Shown here: piece after piece, positions 43,484 to 52,314 of the stretch
Layout: the number at the start of each line of letters is the position of its first letter
Position numbering within the stretch: the first letter of the stretch is position 1
Source: Actinobacillus indolicus
GTDB lineage: Bacteria; Pseudomonadota; Gammaproteobacteria; Enterobacterales; Pasteurellaceae
Length of the DNA: 64,000 nt
NCBI RefSeq assembly: GCF_004519515.1
Contig: NZ_CP038145.1
Location: 1,592,001-1,656,000, forward strand
Direction of reading: 5' to 3'
Translations under genes and position numbers: made by a program
Notes under the pieces: generated by a model
Database searches by the model: none
What the model was told of the DNA's origin: nothing
Seen by the model: the letters and a program-made list of their open reading frames with translations, nothing else

Positions 43484-44155
43484 TCACACCGCTTGTAATG
43501 GCAGTTGCCAATGAATTTCTTTGATCCCTTTTTCTCTTAAATAAGCATTAGTTTGAGAGAAATGACGACATCCCAAAAAACCACGATGGGCAGAAAGTGG
43601 GGATGGGTGTGGTGCAGTTAAGACGCAATGACGTTGCCTATCAATAAATTGTCCTTTCTTTTGAGCATGACTGCCCCAAAGTAAAAAGACGAGATTTTCT
43701 CTATGTTGGTTCAGTTGATGAATCACTTTATCCGTAAAGGTTTCCCAACCAATATTCGCATGAGAATGGGCTTTTCCCTGTTCAACGGTTAAAACCGTAT
43801 TAAGTAACAATACCCCTTGTCTTGCCCACTCGACCAAATAGCCGTGTGAAGGAATCTGAAACCCGACATCTTGTGCTAATTCTTTGTACATATTCAGTAA
43901 TGACGGTGGTGGCGCAATACCAGGTTTGACCGAAAAAGATAAACCGTGAGCTTGATTTGGTCCATGGTAAGGATCTTGCCCTAAAATCACGACTCTAACA
44001 TCTTTAAATTCAGTTAATACAAAGGCATTAAACACTTCATTTTGAGGTGGATAAATTATTTTTCCAGCTAAACGTTCTTGATGCACATATTGCAAAATAT
44101 GTTGAAAGTAGGGCTGAGTTTTTTCTTCCCCGATAGCTTCTGTCCAAGTGTTCAT
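43484..44155 (-). CDS. ung: Uracil-DNA glycosylase
   Basis: A 223-residue family-1 UDG. The catalytic GQDPYHGPNQAHGLSFSV motif (Asp activates water) and the leucine-loop motif HPSPLSAHRGFLGC are intact. LLLNTVLTVEQGKAHSH is also typical. It removes uracil from DNA as the first step of base excision repair. Single gene. Confidence 0.96.
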   Translation of the reverse strand: MNTWTEAIGEEKTQPYFQHILQYVHQERLAGKIIYPPQNEVFNAFVLTEFKDVRVVILGQDPYHGPNQAHGLSFSVKPGIAPPPSLLNMYKELAQDVGFQIPSHGYLVEWARQGVLLLNTVLTVEQGKAHSHANIGWETFTDKVIHQLNQHRENLVFLLWGSHAQKKGQFIDRQRHCVLTAPHPSPLSAHRGFLGCRHFSQTNAYLREKGIKEIHWQLPLQAV

Positions 44156-44350
44156 AGTTTATCCTGTTATTAAATTGTTACAAATAAAAATAGTACGTTA
44201 AATCTGATTGTTTTTTAATCTAAGATCAAATTTTTTTACAAAAATGATTAAATTTTTCTCGCATTTTAAAAGATAAGCGTTAAAATACTCAAAATTTTTT
44301 GAAAAATTAAAATTTTCTTATAATTCTTCCCAACATACTAGGAGTCAAAA

Positions 44351-44734
44351 ATGATCAAAGGTGTACAAATCACTGAATCTGCAAACAAAAACTTATTAAA
44401 CTCTTTCTGGTTATTAGATGAAGAGAAAAACGAAGCACGTTGCTTAGTGGCTAAAGGTGATTTCCAAGAAGACCAAGTCGTTGCAATCAGCGAATTAGGT
44501 CAAGTTTCATACCGTGAAGTGCCAGTTAATGTTGCACCAACTATCAAAGTAGAAGGTGGTCAACACTTAAACGTAAACGTATTACGCCGTGAAACATTAG
44601 AAGATGCAGTAAAAAATCCTGAGAAATATCCGCAATTAACTATCCGTGTTTCAGGTTATGCAGTTCGTTTCAACTCATTAACACCAGAACAACAACGTGA
44701 TGTAATTACTCGTACTTTCACAGAAAGCCTATAA
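44351..44734 (+). CDS. grcA: Autonomous glycyl radical cofactor
   Basis: A 127-residue YfiD/GrcA protein. The C-terminal glycyl-radical segment TIRVSGYAVRFNSLT (Gly102) mimics the end of pyruvate formate-lyase and can replace an oxygen-damaged PFL C-terminus. The N-terminal MIKGVQITESANKNLLNSFW is family-typical. It is a single gene with a strong ribosome site and terminator. The AT-rich upstream region may hold an FNR/ArcA-controlled promoter, but I see no clean FNR box. Confidence 0.95.
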   Translation: MIKGVQITESANKNLLNSFWLLDEEKNEARCLVAKGDFQEDQVVAISELGQVSYREVPVNVAPTIKVEGGQHLNVNVLRRETLEDAVKNPEKYPQLTIRVSGYAVRFNSLTPEQQRDVITRTFTESL

Positions 44735-44751
44735 TTAGTGCCTTTCTTCAT

Positions 44752-44780
44752 AAGCCCTGTTGTATGACAGGGCTTTTTTT
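44752..44780 (+). terminator. grcA terminator
   Basis: AAGCCCTGT / ACAGGGCTT stem followed by seven T. Confidence 0.92.
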
Positions 44781-44794
44781 ATAGCAAAAACATA

Positions 44795-44822
44795 TAAAAA
44801 AACCGAGCATAAGCTCGGTTCT
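44795..44822 (-). terminator. rpsO terminator
   Basis: AACCGAGC / GCTCGGTT stem. On the minus strand it is followed by a T-run (seven A at 44795-44802 on the plus strand). Confidence 0.85.
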
Positions 44823-44836
44823 TTCATATTCGGAAA

Positions 44837-45106
44837 TTAGCGACGTAAACCTAAACGTGCGATAGTTTCTGAGTATTTAGCAAGATCAGTACGTTTTAAG
44901 TAGTCTAATAATTTACGACGACGTGAAACCATACGTAATAAGCCACGACGACCGTGGTGATCTTTTTTGTGCTCAGCAAAGTGTGCTTGTAAGTGGTTGA
45001 TTTGTGCTGTTAAAAGAGCGACCTGAACTTCTGAAGAACCAGTATCTTTTGCATCACGACCAAATTCAGCAACGATTTTTGCTTTTGCTTCTACGCTTAG
45101 AGACAT
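44837..45106 (-). CDS. rpsO: 30S ribosomal protein S15
   Basis: An 89-residue S15 (KAKIVAEFGRDAKDTGSSEV; LTAQINHLQAHFAEHKKDHH; LLRMVSRRRKLLDYLKRTD). It binds 16S rRNA early in assembly and usually represses its own translation through the mRNA leader. Ribosome site TAGGAG. No pnp gene is adjacent. Confidence 0.97.
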   Translation of the reverse strand: MSLSVEAKAKIVAEFGRDAKDTGSSEVQVALLTAQINHLQAHFAEHKKDHHGRRGLLRMVSRRRKLLDYLKRTDLAKYSETIARLGLRR

Positions 45107-45227
45107 TTTTTACTCCTAAAAAGTAGTTAAGTTTATATTCATCAATAGCCGATCTCTAATTCAGCTACGACATGAAGTTGCGTATATTAAAGGCAAAGCA
45201 TGCTGAGATCAATGCCTTTATCAAAAT

Positions 45228-46544
45228 TTAGTGATTTGAATGGGTATTCGTAGGTTGTAAATATTCTTCCCGATTCGGATCAACCGTTTTTGATTTACGA
45301 ATCATAGGCTCTACAGTTGAGCCTTGTACTAGAATAGAGAACATAACCACAGAATAAGTCATTACCAGTATCAAATCTTTAATATCAATTCCATTTGCAT
45401 AGGCGGTTTTGGCTGGAATAGAGAGAGCCATAGCTAATGCTAACCCACCACGTAATCCTCCCCAAGTCATGATTTTGAGCGTATAAGGATTATAGGTTCT
45501 AAATTGTTGTAATGCTTTAAACGGAAACCATAAGCTAAGATAACGTGAGGCTAAGCAGATTGGAATAGCTGCAATCATCATCACAATACCATAGATATTA
45601 AAATCAACTAATAAGATTGCAAAGCCAATTAAGAAGAAGAGTAGTGAATTTAAGAAGTGGTCAATCATTTCCCAGAAATGATCTAGATAGCGTTGGCTTT
45701 GTTCTGAAAAACCTGAACGGCGAGTCCAGTTACCAATCATAATGCCAGAGACTACCATTGCCAATGCCCCGGATACATGCAGGATATTATTGGCAAACAT
45801 AAAGCCAGCAGTTGGAATTGTTAAGGTTAAAAGAATTTCTAAGCTACCGTCATCCGTCGATGAAATTAAGATATGCGCAATAAAGCCAAGTACAAAGCCA
45901 AATAAAATACCACCAATTGCTTCATGTAAGAAGAGGCTCATAATGCCACTAAAAGTTGCTTCTTGACCACCAAATGCAACGGCAAATACAGTAATAAAGA
46001 TAACTAAACCGACACCATCATTAAACAGCGATTCACCTTCTACTTGCATAGATAAACGTTTTGGAGCACGTAGATTTTTGATGATCGCAAGTACTGCGAT
46101 AGGGTCAGTTGGAGAAATTAATGCGCCAAATACGATACAGTAAATCAAGTCAATTTGTAGCCCAATTAGGTTAGCTACCCCATAGACAAAGAAACCGATA
46201 ATCAAGGTTGAAGCTAAGGTTGAGAATAACGCAAAGATGGTAATTTCCCATTTCTGATCTTTTAATACAGGCAATTTGATACCTAAAGATCCAGCAAACA
46301 ATAAGAAACCGAGAATCCCATTAAGTAAGAAGCTTTTGAAATCAATTTGCTCCATAACTTCAGTTGCAACGGCATCAAGATTAAACCATCCAAAAGTGCC
46401 GAGTAAAAGTAATAATAACGATCCCACCATTGCAGCTGCGGTAATGGCGATAGTAGATTGAACTTTATCACTGATTTTATGAGTCACAAACCCTAATAGA
46501 ATGGATAAGGCAGATAAAAAGCAGATATAAGTGTAAATACCCAT
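45228..46544 (-). CDS. CPA1-family Na+/H+ antiporter
   Basis: A 438-residue, about 12-helix cation:proton antiporter. CPA1 signatures are GALISPTDPIAVLAII and QVEGESLFNDGVGLVIF, with the ion-binding ND pair in FNDGVG. The short C-terminal tail after VEPMIRKSK excludes the long regulatory NhaP2/CvrA type. Together with Na+-NQR it indicates active sodium cycling. Single gene. Confidence 0.87.
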   Translation of the reverse strand: MGIYTYICFLSALSILLGFVTHKISDKVQSTIAITAAAMVGSLLLLLLGTFGWFNLDAVATEVMEQIDFKSFLLNGILGFLLFAGSLGIKLPVLKDQKWEITIFALFSTLASTLIIGFFVYGVANLIGLQIDLIYCIVFGALISPTDPIAVLAIIKNLRAPKRLSMQVEGESLFNDGVGLVIFITVFAVAFGGQEATFSGIMSLFLHEAIGGILFGFVLGFIAHILISSTDDGSLEILLTLTIPTAGFMFANNILHVSGALAMVVSGIMIGNWTRRSGFSEQSQRYLDHFWEMIDHFLNSLLFFLIGFAILLVDFNIYGIVMMIAAIPICLASRYLSLWFPFKALQQFRTYNPYTLKIMTWGGLRGGLALAMALSIPAKTAYANGIDIKDLILVMTYSVVMFSILVQGSTVEPMIRKSKTVDPNREEYLQPTNTHSNH

Positions 46545-46751
46545 ATGGTATCCTTATAAAAACAAACGAAAAGTGAAGATAATTCTTCGTAGAAGAAAGG
46601 TGGAGAATTAAACCAAATTTTGATCATAATTGCAAAGTTTAAAGTAAAGTAAGCGGTTGCTTTTTCATGCATTTTTGCTCACTAAAAATTTGAGAATTCT
46701 TATTGTTACAGTATAATCAGCACAATTTTTTGTAATTTTAGGAACAATACA

Positions 46752-48626
46752 ATGATTGAAAAAATGCATGAGAAAGCAAACGGGCCTGTCTTTAAAATTA
46801 TTTTTGCTCTCGTTTCTATCTCTTTTGTTTTAGGTGGCATTGGTGGCGGATTAATGGCTACTGATAATTCAGCAGTTAAGGTAAATGGAGAAGAAATATC
46901 TCAGCAAGCGTTTAATGTCGCAAAAGGTCAACAACAAAATGTATTAAATGCTCAAATGGGGGCTAAGTTTTGGGACTTAATGGATACTCCTGCTTATGCA
47001 AGACAATTTAATGAGAGTATCTTAAATGGTTTAATTGATGATGAATTACTTCGCCAATACGCGAAAGAACTTAAAATTGATATTAGTGCAGATCAAATTA
47101 AATCTGAAATTGTTAATTCTGAAGCTTTTCAACAAGATGGCAAGTTTAGCAATAGTCTTTACCAGCAAACACTCCGAAATAACGGTTTAAGTGCAGATGG
47201 TTATGCGGCTATTGTGTATGAGGGCATGTTATTTTCTCAAATTCAGCAAGCAATTGTAGATAGCTATTTCACAGTACCAGTACAACAAGAATTATTAGCA
47301 AAATTGTTGTTACAAAAACGCCAAATTCGTTTGGCTACGTATTCGGTAGCAAATGAAGCGAAAAGTCAAACTGCTTCTGCAGAAGAACTTCAAACTTACT
47401 ATAATGAACATAAAGCAAGTTTTGTTAATCCAGAGAAACTTACCGTCGAATACGTTACTTTTGAGCCTAAAGATCTTGAAAGTAAAGTTCAAGTAACAGA
47501 TGAGCAAGTAGATACTTACTACCAAGCTAATAAGGCAAAATATACCACGAAAGGCGAAGCAAAAATTGCACATATTCAAGTGGCTAACGAAGCGGAAGCA
47601 AATGACATTGTACAAGCTCTCGCAAAAGGAGAGGATTTTGCTCAATTAGCAAAAGCAAAATCACAAGATAAATTATCTGCGGCTCAAGGCGGTGATTTAG
47701 GTTGGGCAAAAGCAGGCGTATTCCCGAAAGCTTTTGAAGATGCAGCGAATGCGTTAGACGTTGGTAAAACAAGCCAACCAATTAAAGTAGATAATGCCTA
47801 TCATATTGTTAAGGTTTTAGAGCGTAATGCTGAAACAGTCGTACCACTTGAAAAAGTAAAGGCACAGATTGTTGAAACGATTCGCAATGAATTATTAGTC
47901 ACAGACTATTCGAATACTCTTCGTGAAATGGCAAACGCAGCGTTTGAAAATAATGGATCTTTGGAGGCTGTAGCAAAAGCTGCTGGTGTTTCAGTAAACA
48001 AAACAGAGCCATTTACACATGATAGTATCCCAACGGCCTTAAATAATGAAAAAGTGCTTCGGGTTCTATTTGAGGGAGATCTTCGTCAGAATGGCCAAAA
48101 CTCAGAAGGCATTGACATAGGCGATGCTACACACCCGAAAACAATCTTTGTTCGAGTGAGTAATTATCAGGCTGAAAGCGTCAAAACATTTGATGAAGCT
48201 AAAAATAATGTAGAGCAAGCGGTCAAATTACAAAAAGCCGTTAAAGCTTTAGAAGCGAAAGCAGCAACGCAAGTTGATACCTTAAATAAAGGGGAAAAAG
48301 GTGATGTTGCATTTGGCAGTTCCGAAGATTTAGTTTTCGCTCAAGCGCAAATGACAGAACCCGCTTTGGCTCAGGTTGTTTTCTCCATGGTAAAACCAAC
48401 AGATAAACCTGTATATCAGACTTCTCATAATGCGAATGGAGATATTGTTATTATTGCATTAGATAAAGTGACAGACGGCACAGCGGAAGAATTTAAACCA
48501 TTACAAGCGCAATTTGAGCAAGCAGATCGAGTGGTTTTACGCAATGATTTACTGAAAGATTTGCGTACGCGTGCAAAAGTTGAAGTAAATCAAGATTTTA
48601 TTGACCAACTTGAAAGCAATAAATAA
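46752..48626 (+). CDS. ppiD: Periplasmic folding chaperone PpiD
   Basis: A 624-residue membrane-anchored protein: N-terminal helix (FKIIFALVSISFVLGGIGGG), SurA-like chaperone segment, and a parvulin domain (EAKIAHIQVANEAEANDIVQ; GGDLGWAKAGVFPKAFEDA), then a second degenerate half. It sits on the SecYEG exit side and helps fold outer-membrane proteins. It is followed by the FMN riboswitch region. Confidence 0.92.
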   Translation: MIEKMHEKANGPVFKIIFALVSISFVLGGIGGGLMATDNSAVKVNGEEISQQAFNVAKGQQQNVLNAQMGAKFWDLMDTPAYARQFNESILNGLIDDELLRQYAKELKIDISADQIKSEIVNSEAFQQDGKFSNSLYQQTLRNNGLSADGYAAIVYEGMLFSQIQQAIVDSYFTVPVQQELLAKLLLQKRQIRLATYSVANEAKSQTASAEELQTYYNEHKASFVNPEKLTVEYVTFEPKDLESKVQVTDEQVDTYYQANKAKYTTKGEAKIAHIQVANEAEANDIVQALAKGEDFAQLAKAKSQDKLSAAQGGDLGWAKAGVFPKAFEDAANALDVGKTSQPIKVDNAYHIVKVLERNAETVVPLEKVKAQIVETIRNELLVTDYSNTLREMANAAFENNGSLEAVAKAAGVSVNKTEPFTHDSIPTALNNEKVLRVLFEGDLRQNGQNSEGIDIGDATHPKTIFVRVSNYQAESVKTFDEAKNNVEQAVKLQKAVKALEAKAATQVDTLNKGEKGDVAFGSSEDLVFAQAQMTEPALAQVVFSMVKPTDKPVYQTSHNANGDIVIIALDKVTDGTAEEFKPLQAQFEQADRVVLRNDLLKDLRTRAKVEVNQDFIDQLESNK

Positions 48627-48654
48627 GCCAGTCAATTTTGTTAAAAACTTGTTA

Positions 48655-48683
48655 TTGACATTATTTATAAATTTCCGCAAAAT
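48655..48683 (+). promoter_or_regulatory. rib operon promoter
   Basis: TTGACA (48655-48660), 17-bp spacer, CAAAAT (48678-48683), placing transcription start just before the riboswitch. Confidence 0.6.
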
Positions 48684-48701
48684 TCACTCAAATTTTTAAT
48701 C

Positions 48702-48822
48702 TTCAGGGCAGGGTGAAATTCCCGATCGGCGGTAAAGTCCGCGAGCCGAGGTGAAAACCGAAGCAGGAACTGGTGAAATTCCAGTACCGACAGTAATAGT
48801 CTGGATGGAAGAAGAGCAGAAT
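48702..48822 (+). promoter_or_regulatory. FMN riboswitch (RFN element)
   Basis: The conserved RFN blocks are all visible in order: CAGGGCAGGGTGAAATTCCC, GGCGGTAAAGTCCGCGAGCC, GAACTGGTGAAATTCC, ACCGACAGTAATAGTCTGGA and GAAGAAGAGC. It binds FMN and shuts off expression of the downstream rib genes when flavin is plentiful. Confidence 0.97.
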
Positions 48823-48827
48823 ATCTA

Positions 48828-48857
48828 CACTCGAACACTGTTTCGAGTGCTTTTCTT
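48828..48857 (+). terminator. Stem-loop 1 of the riboswitch expression platform
   Basis: CACTCGAA / TTCGAGTG 8-bp stem followed by CTTTTCTT, directly after the aptamer. Likely the FMN-controlled terminator. Confidence 0.7.
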
Positions 48858-48865
48858 ATGCTTTT

Positions 48866-48905
48866 AACGCCTTGAGATCGTGAGATTTCAAGGCGTTTTC
48901 AATTC
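48866..48905 (+). terminator. Stem-loop 2 of the rib leader
   Basis: AACGCCTTGA / TCAAGGCGTT stem with TTTTCAATT after it. It could be the main terminator or back up the first. Confidence 0.65.
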
Positions 48906-48963
48906 TATTTCCCCTTCTCAAAGTGGGAAATTTCTATCCTGCCCCTAATTTATAAAAAAACAA

Positions 48964-50067
48964 ATGACGCACTCTATTTTTATGGCTCGTGCCATTGAAC
49001 TGGCTGAACTTGGTCGTGGCTGGACAAATCCTAATCCGTTGGTTGGTTGTGTGATTGTCAAGGACGGCAACATTGTTGCGGAAGGCTATCACCAACGCTA
49101 CGGCGAATGGCACGCCGAACGTAATGCGATTTTACATTGTCAGGAAGATTTAAGCGGCGCAACGGCTTACGTTACCCTTGAGCCTTGCTGTCACCACGGG
49201 CGCACACCGCCTTGTTCTGATTTGCTGATTGAACGCGGGATTAAAACTATCGTTATCGGCTCAAGCGACCCCAATCCTCTTGTGGCAGGTAAAGGCGTGG
49301 CACAACTCCGTCAAGCAGGGATTGAGGTGATTGAGAATGTGATGAAAGCCGAATGTGATGCGTTAAATCCAATTTTCTTTCACTATATTCAAACTAAACG
49401 CCCTTATGTGTTGATGAAATATGCGATGACCGCAGACGGTAAAATTGCCACCGCAACAGGCGAGTCCAAATGGATCACAGGGGAGCAAGCCAGAGCCAAT
49501 GTGCAATGCACCCGACATCAATACAGTGCGATTATGGTTGGGGTGGATACCGTGTTGGCGGATAATCCGATGCTCAATAGTCGAATGCCGAATGCCAAAC
49601 AGCCAGTGCGGATTGTGTGCGATAGCCAGTTGCGTACGCCATTAGATTGTCAATTAGTCCAAACTGCCAAAATCTATCGCACGATAATTGCAACAGTTTC
49701 AGATGATTTGCAAAAAATCGCTCAATTCCAACCGCTTGGAGTGGAAGTGCTGGTTTGTAAAGCAAAAGACAAGCGGATCGATTTAGCCGATCTTTTACAA
49801 AAACTCGGTGAACAAGGAATTGACAGCCTATTGTTAGAAGGCGGCTCAAGTTTAAATTTCAGTGCGTTAAACGCTGGCATTGTAAACCGTGTGCATTGCT
49901 ATATCGCCCCGAAATTAGTCGGTGGCGTTACCGCCAAAACGCCTATCGGTGGTGAAGGGATTGGCGTGTTGGCAAATGCGGTGCAATTGAAAAATGCAAA
50001 GATCAGCCAAATCGGCGAAGATCTTCTGATTGATTATGAAGTAGGGACGCCACGCTTGGCGTCCTAA
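48964..50067 (+). CDS. ribD: Bifunctional pyrimidine deaminase/reductase RibD
   Basis: A 367-residue enzyme for the second and third steps of riboflavin synthesis. The zinc deaminase domain has HAERNAIL and EPCCHHGRTPPCSDLL; the reductase domain has MKYAMTADGKIAT, SKWITGEQA and LLLEGGSSLNFS. No good ribosome site precedes ATG 48964; ATG 48982 is an alternative. The last eight codons (VGTPRLAS) and the stop lie within a palindromic repeat (50041-50066) of the kind found between genes elsewhere here, so the natural C-terminus seems to have been replaced or extended by it. Confidence 0.95.
   Translation: MTHSIFMARAIELAELGRGWTNPNPLVGCVIVKDGNIVAEGYHQRYGEWHAERNAILHCQEDLSGATAYVTLEPCCHHGRTPPCSDLLIERGIKTIVIGSSDPNPLVAGKGVAQLRQAGIEVIENVMKAECDALNPIFFHYIQTKRPYVLMKYAMTADGKIATATGESKWITGEQARANVQCTRHQYSAIMVGVDTVLADNPMLNSRMPNAKQPVRIVCDSQLRTPLDCQLVQTAKIYRTIIATVSDDLQKIAQFQPLGVEVLVCKAKDKRIDLADLLQKLGEQGIDSLLLEGGSSLNFSALNAGIVNRVHCYIAPKLVGGVTAKTPIGGEGIGVLANAVQLKNAKISQIGEDLLIDYEVGTPRLAS
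50041..50066. repeat. Palindromic element embedded in the ribD 3' end
   Basis: TAGGGACGCC / GGCGTCCTA stem (one bulged G) over ACGCTT. The left arm begins GTAGGGA like the dispersed elements at 12352 and 52216; the stop codon of ribD is in the right arm. Confidence 0.65.
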
Positions 50068-50098
50068 TCACCAGTATTTAAAGTAGGAACACATTGAT

Positions 50099-50743
50099 AT
50101 GTTCACAGGCATTATTGAAGAAGTCGGCAAAGTCGCCAAAATCCACAAACAAGGGGAATTTGCCGTTTTAACCATCACGGGAAGCAAAATTTTTACGGAT
50201 ATGCACTTAGGCGACAGCATTGCAGTCAATGGTGTCTGTTTAACCGTAACCGAATTTGGCTCAAACCATTTTTCTGCAGATGTAATGTCGGAAACACTCG
50301 CCCGTACATCATTAGGCGAATTACAACCGAACAGCCCCGTTAATCTTGAACGTGCAATGGCGGCAAACGGACGTTTCGGCGGACATATTGTGTCGGGGCA
50401 TATTGATGGCACAGGGGAAATTGTCAGCATTACCCCAGCGAATAATTCGGTCTGGTATCAGATTAAAACCACGGCAAAGCTGATGCGTTACATCATTGAA
50501 AAAGGCTCAATTACGATTGACGGAATAAGCCTGACGGTGGTCGATTGTGATGAAAACAGCTTCCGAGTGTCGATTATTCCGCATACCTTAAGCGAAACGA
50601 ATTTAGGCACGAAAAAAGTCGGCAGTCTCGTGAATTTAGAGAACGATGTAATTGGAAAATATGTGGAAAAATTGCTGTCGCCGAAACAGAGCGAGCCACA
50701 GAGCAATATCACCGAAGAGTTTTTAAAGCGAGTGGGGTTTTAG
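50099..50743 (+). CDS. ribE: Riboflavin synthase alpha chain
   Basis: A 214-residue protein with two tandem lumazine-binding repeats: MFTGIIEEVGKV...GDSIAVNGVCLTV and GHIVSGHIDGTGEI...GSITIDGISLTVVD. It dismutates two lumazine molecules to riboflavin, usually inside the RibH capsid. Second gene of the rib operon (called ribB in older A. pleuropneumoniae work). A palindrome-rich 250-bp spacer follows. Confidence 0.96.
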   Translation: MFTGIIEEVGKVAKIHKQGEFAVLTITGSKIFTDMHLGDSIAVNGVCLTVTEFGSNHFSADVMSETLARTSLGELQPNSPVNLERAMAANGRFGGHIVSGHIDGTGEIVSITPANNSVWYQIKTTAKLMRYIIEKGSITIDGISLTVVDCDENSFRVSIIPHTLSETNLGTKKVGSLVNLENDVIGKYVEKLLSPKQSEPQSNITEEFLKRVGF

Positions 50744-50994
50744 GTTTTAACTCTCTCCCGTTTACGGGAGAGAGACAGCTCAAAATAGCGTAAGGCTATT
50801 TTGAGCAGAGAGAGGGCAATGAGCGGTAAGATGTAAGAAAACTTTTACAAAGCCCTATCCCTCCGAAAATCCTACGGATTTTCTCCACCCAATACTCGCT
50901 ATGCTCGCTCCTTCGGAGCCGTCGGCAAAGCCGACGTTCAAATGCAAGGCATTTGTCCCGCAAGCGGGCGAGGGAATAATAAAAAGGAAAGCAA
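50744..50994 (+). repeat. Spacer with seven consecutive short perfect hairpins
   Basis: Seven inverted repeats with loops of 2-5 nt: 50751-50774 (10-bp arms CTCTCTCCCG), 50779-50805 (11 bp, CTCAAAATAGC), 50865-50883 (8 bp, GAAAATCC), 50907-50919 (5 bp), 50920-50936 (7 bp, CGTCGGC), 50939-50955 (7 bp, CAAATGC) and 50957-50968 (5 bp, CCCGC). It lies inside the rib operon between ribE and ribBA and contains no ORF. The ribBA ribosome site (AAAAGGAAA) is at its end. Confidence 0.85.
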
Positions 50995-52194
50995 ATGTTT
51001 CAATTTTCAAGCGTAGAACAAGCCTTAGACGCATTACGTCAAGGCAAAATTATTATCGTCAGCGATGACGAAGACAGAGAAAACGAAGGGGATTTTATCT
51101 GTGCGGCGGAATTTGCCACCCCTGAAAATATCAACTTTATGGCAACTTATGGTAAAGGCTTGATTTGTATGCCGATTTCAACGGCGATAGCCAAAAAACT
51201 CGACCTACCACAGATGGTTTCTTACAACACCGATAACCACGAAACTGCCTTTACCGTTGCTATCGATCACATTGATACCGGCACTGGCATTTCGGCTTTT
51301 GAGCGTTCGCTTACGGCGCTTAAAGTTGTAGACGACAACGCCAAGCCAAGTGATTTCCGTCGCCCAGGGCATATGTTCCCACTGCTTGCAAAAGACGGTG
51401 GCGTGTTGGTGCGTAACGGACACACAGAAGCAACGGTGGATCTAGCTCGTTTAGCCGGACTTAAACACGCAGGGCTGTGTTGTGAAATTATGGCGGACGA
51501 CGGCACAATGATGAAAATGCCTGAATTACAAGCCTTTGCCACGCAACACAATATGCCGTTTATCACAATCGCCCAGCTTCAAGAATATCGCCGAGCAAAA
51601 GATTGTTTAATTGAGCAGATTTCTGTGGTCAAAATGCCGACCAAATATGGCGACTTTACCGCACATAGTTTCATTGAAAAAATCACAGGCAAAGAACACG
51701 TTGCCTTAGTGAAAGGGGATATTGGCAACGGCGAAGAGGTGCTGTGTCGTATTCATTCTGAATGTTTAACTGGAGATGCCTTTGGTTCACAACGCTGCGA
51801 CTGCGGTCAGCAATTTGCCGCCGCAATGAGCCAAATTGAACAAGAAGGTCGAGGCGTGTTGCTCTATTTACGCCAAGAAGGACGAGGCATTGGCTTAATC
51901 AATAAACTGCGTGCTTATGAATTACAAGATAAAGGAATGGATACCGTCGAGGCAAATTTAGCCCTTGGCTTCGGTGAAGATGAACGTGAATACCATATCG
52001 GTGCACAGATGTTTCGCAGTTTAGGGGTGAAAACTATCCGCTTGCTAACCAATAACCCGGCGAAAATCGAAGGCTTACAGCAAGTCGGCTTAAACATCGT
52101 AGCACGAGAGCCGATTATGGTTGAGCCGAATAAACACGATTTGGAATACCTTAAAGTTAAACAAGTCAAAATGAGGCATTTGTTTAACTTTTAG
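50995..52194 (+). CDS. ribBA: Bifunctional DHBP synthase / GTP cyclohydrolase II
   Basis: A 399-residue fusion. The N-terminal 3,4-dihydroxy-2-butanone-4-phosphate synthase has SDDEDRENEGDFI and RRPGHMFPLLAKDGGVLVR. The C-terminal GTP cyclohydrolase II has HSECLTGDAFGSQRCDCG (zinc cysteines) and LYLRQEGRGIGLINKLRAY. It makes both precursors entering the pathway. It is separated from ribE by a hairpin-rich spacer and from ribH by paired palindromes. Confidence 0.96.
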   Translation: MFQFSSVEQALDALRQGKIIIVSDDEDRENEGDFICAAEFATPENINFMATYGKGLICMPISTAIAKKLDLPQMVSYNTDNHETAFTVAIDHIDTGTGISAFERSLTALKVVDDNAKPSDFRRPGHMFPLLAKDGGVLVRNGHTEATVDLARLAGLKHAGLCCEIMADDGTMMKMPELQAFATQHNMPFITIAQLQEYRRAKDCLIEQISVVKMPTKYGDFTAHSFIEKITGKEHVALVKGDIGNGEEVLCRIHSECLTGDAFGSQRCDCGQQFAAAMSQIEQEGRGVLLYLRQEGRGIGLINKLRAYELQDKGMDTVEANLALGFGEDEREYHIGAQMFRSLGVKTIRLLTNNPAKIEGLQQVGLNIVAREPIMVEPNKHDLEYLKVKQVKMRHLFNF

Positions 52195-52215
52195 ACTTGT
52201 TAAATCACATTCAAT

Positions 52216-52239
52216 GTAGGGACACACTGCGTGTGTCCG
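52216..52239. repeat. GTAGGG palindrome, left member of an inverted pair
   Basis: GGACACACTGCGTGTGTCC-type self-complementary stem opening with GTAGGG. The 24 bp are the exact reverse complement of 52291-52314. Confidence 0.85.
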
Positions 52240-52290
52240 TAAAATGAATGAATAAAGGATACAGTGTGTGTCTATAAAACTAATGAATAA

Positions 52291-52314
52291 CGGACACACG
52301 CAGTGTGTCCCTAC
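52291..52314. repeat. GTAGGG palindrome, right member of an inverted pair
   Basis: Exact reverse complement of 52216-52239, about 50 bp away. A partial third copy (CAGTGTGTGTC, near 52262) lies between them. The set occupies the ribBA-ribH spacer. Confidence 0.85.

Larger units (their letters stand above)
48627..48963 (+). other. 337-bp leader of the riboflavin operon
   Basis: Contains a promoter, the FMN riboswitch, and two stem-loops of the expression platform (separate entries). No ORF. Confidence 0.85.

Noticed and set aside
44160..44340. Possible FNR box upstream of grcA (ATCTAAGATCAA)
   Set aside because: Only one half matches TTGAT-N4-ATCAA at the right spacing, so I do not report it as a site.
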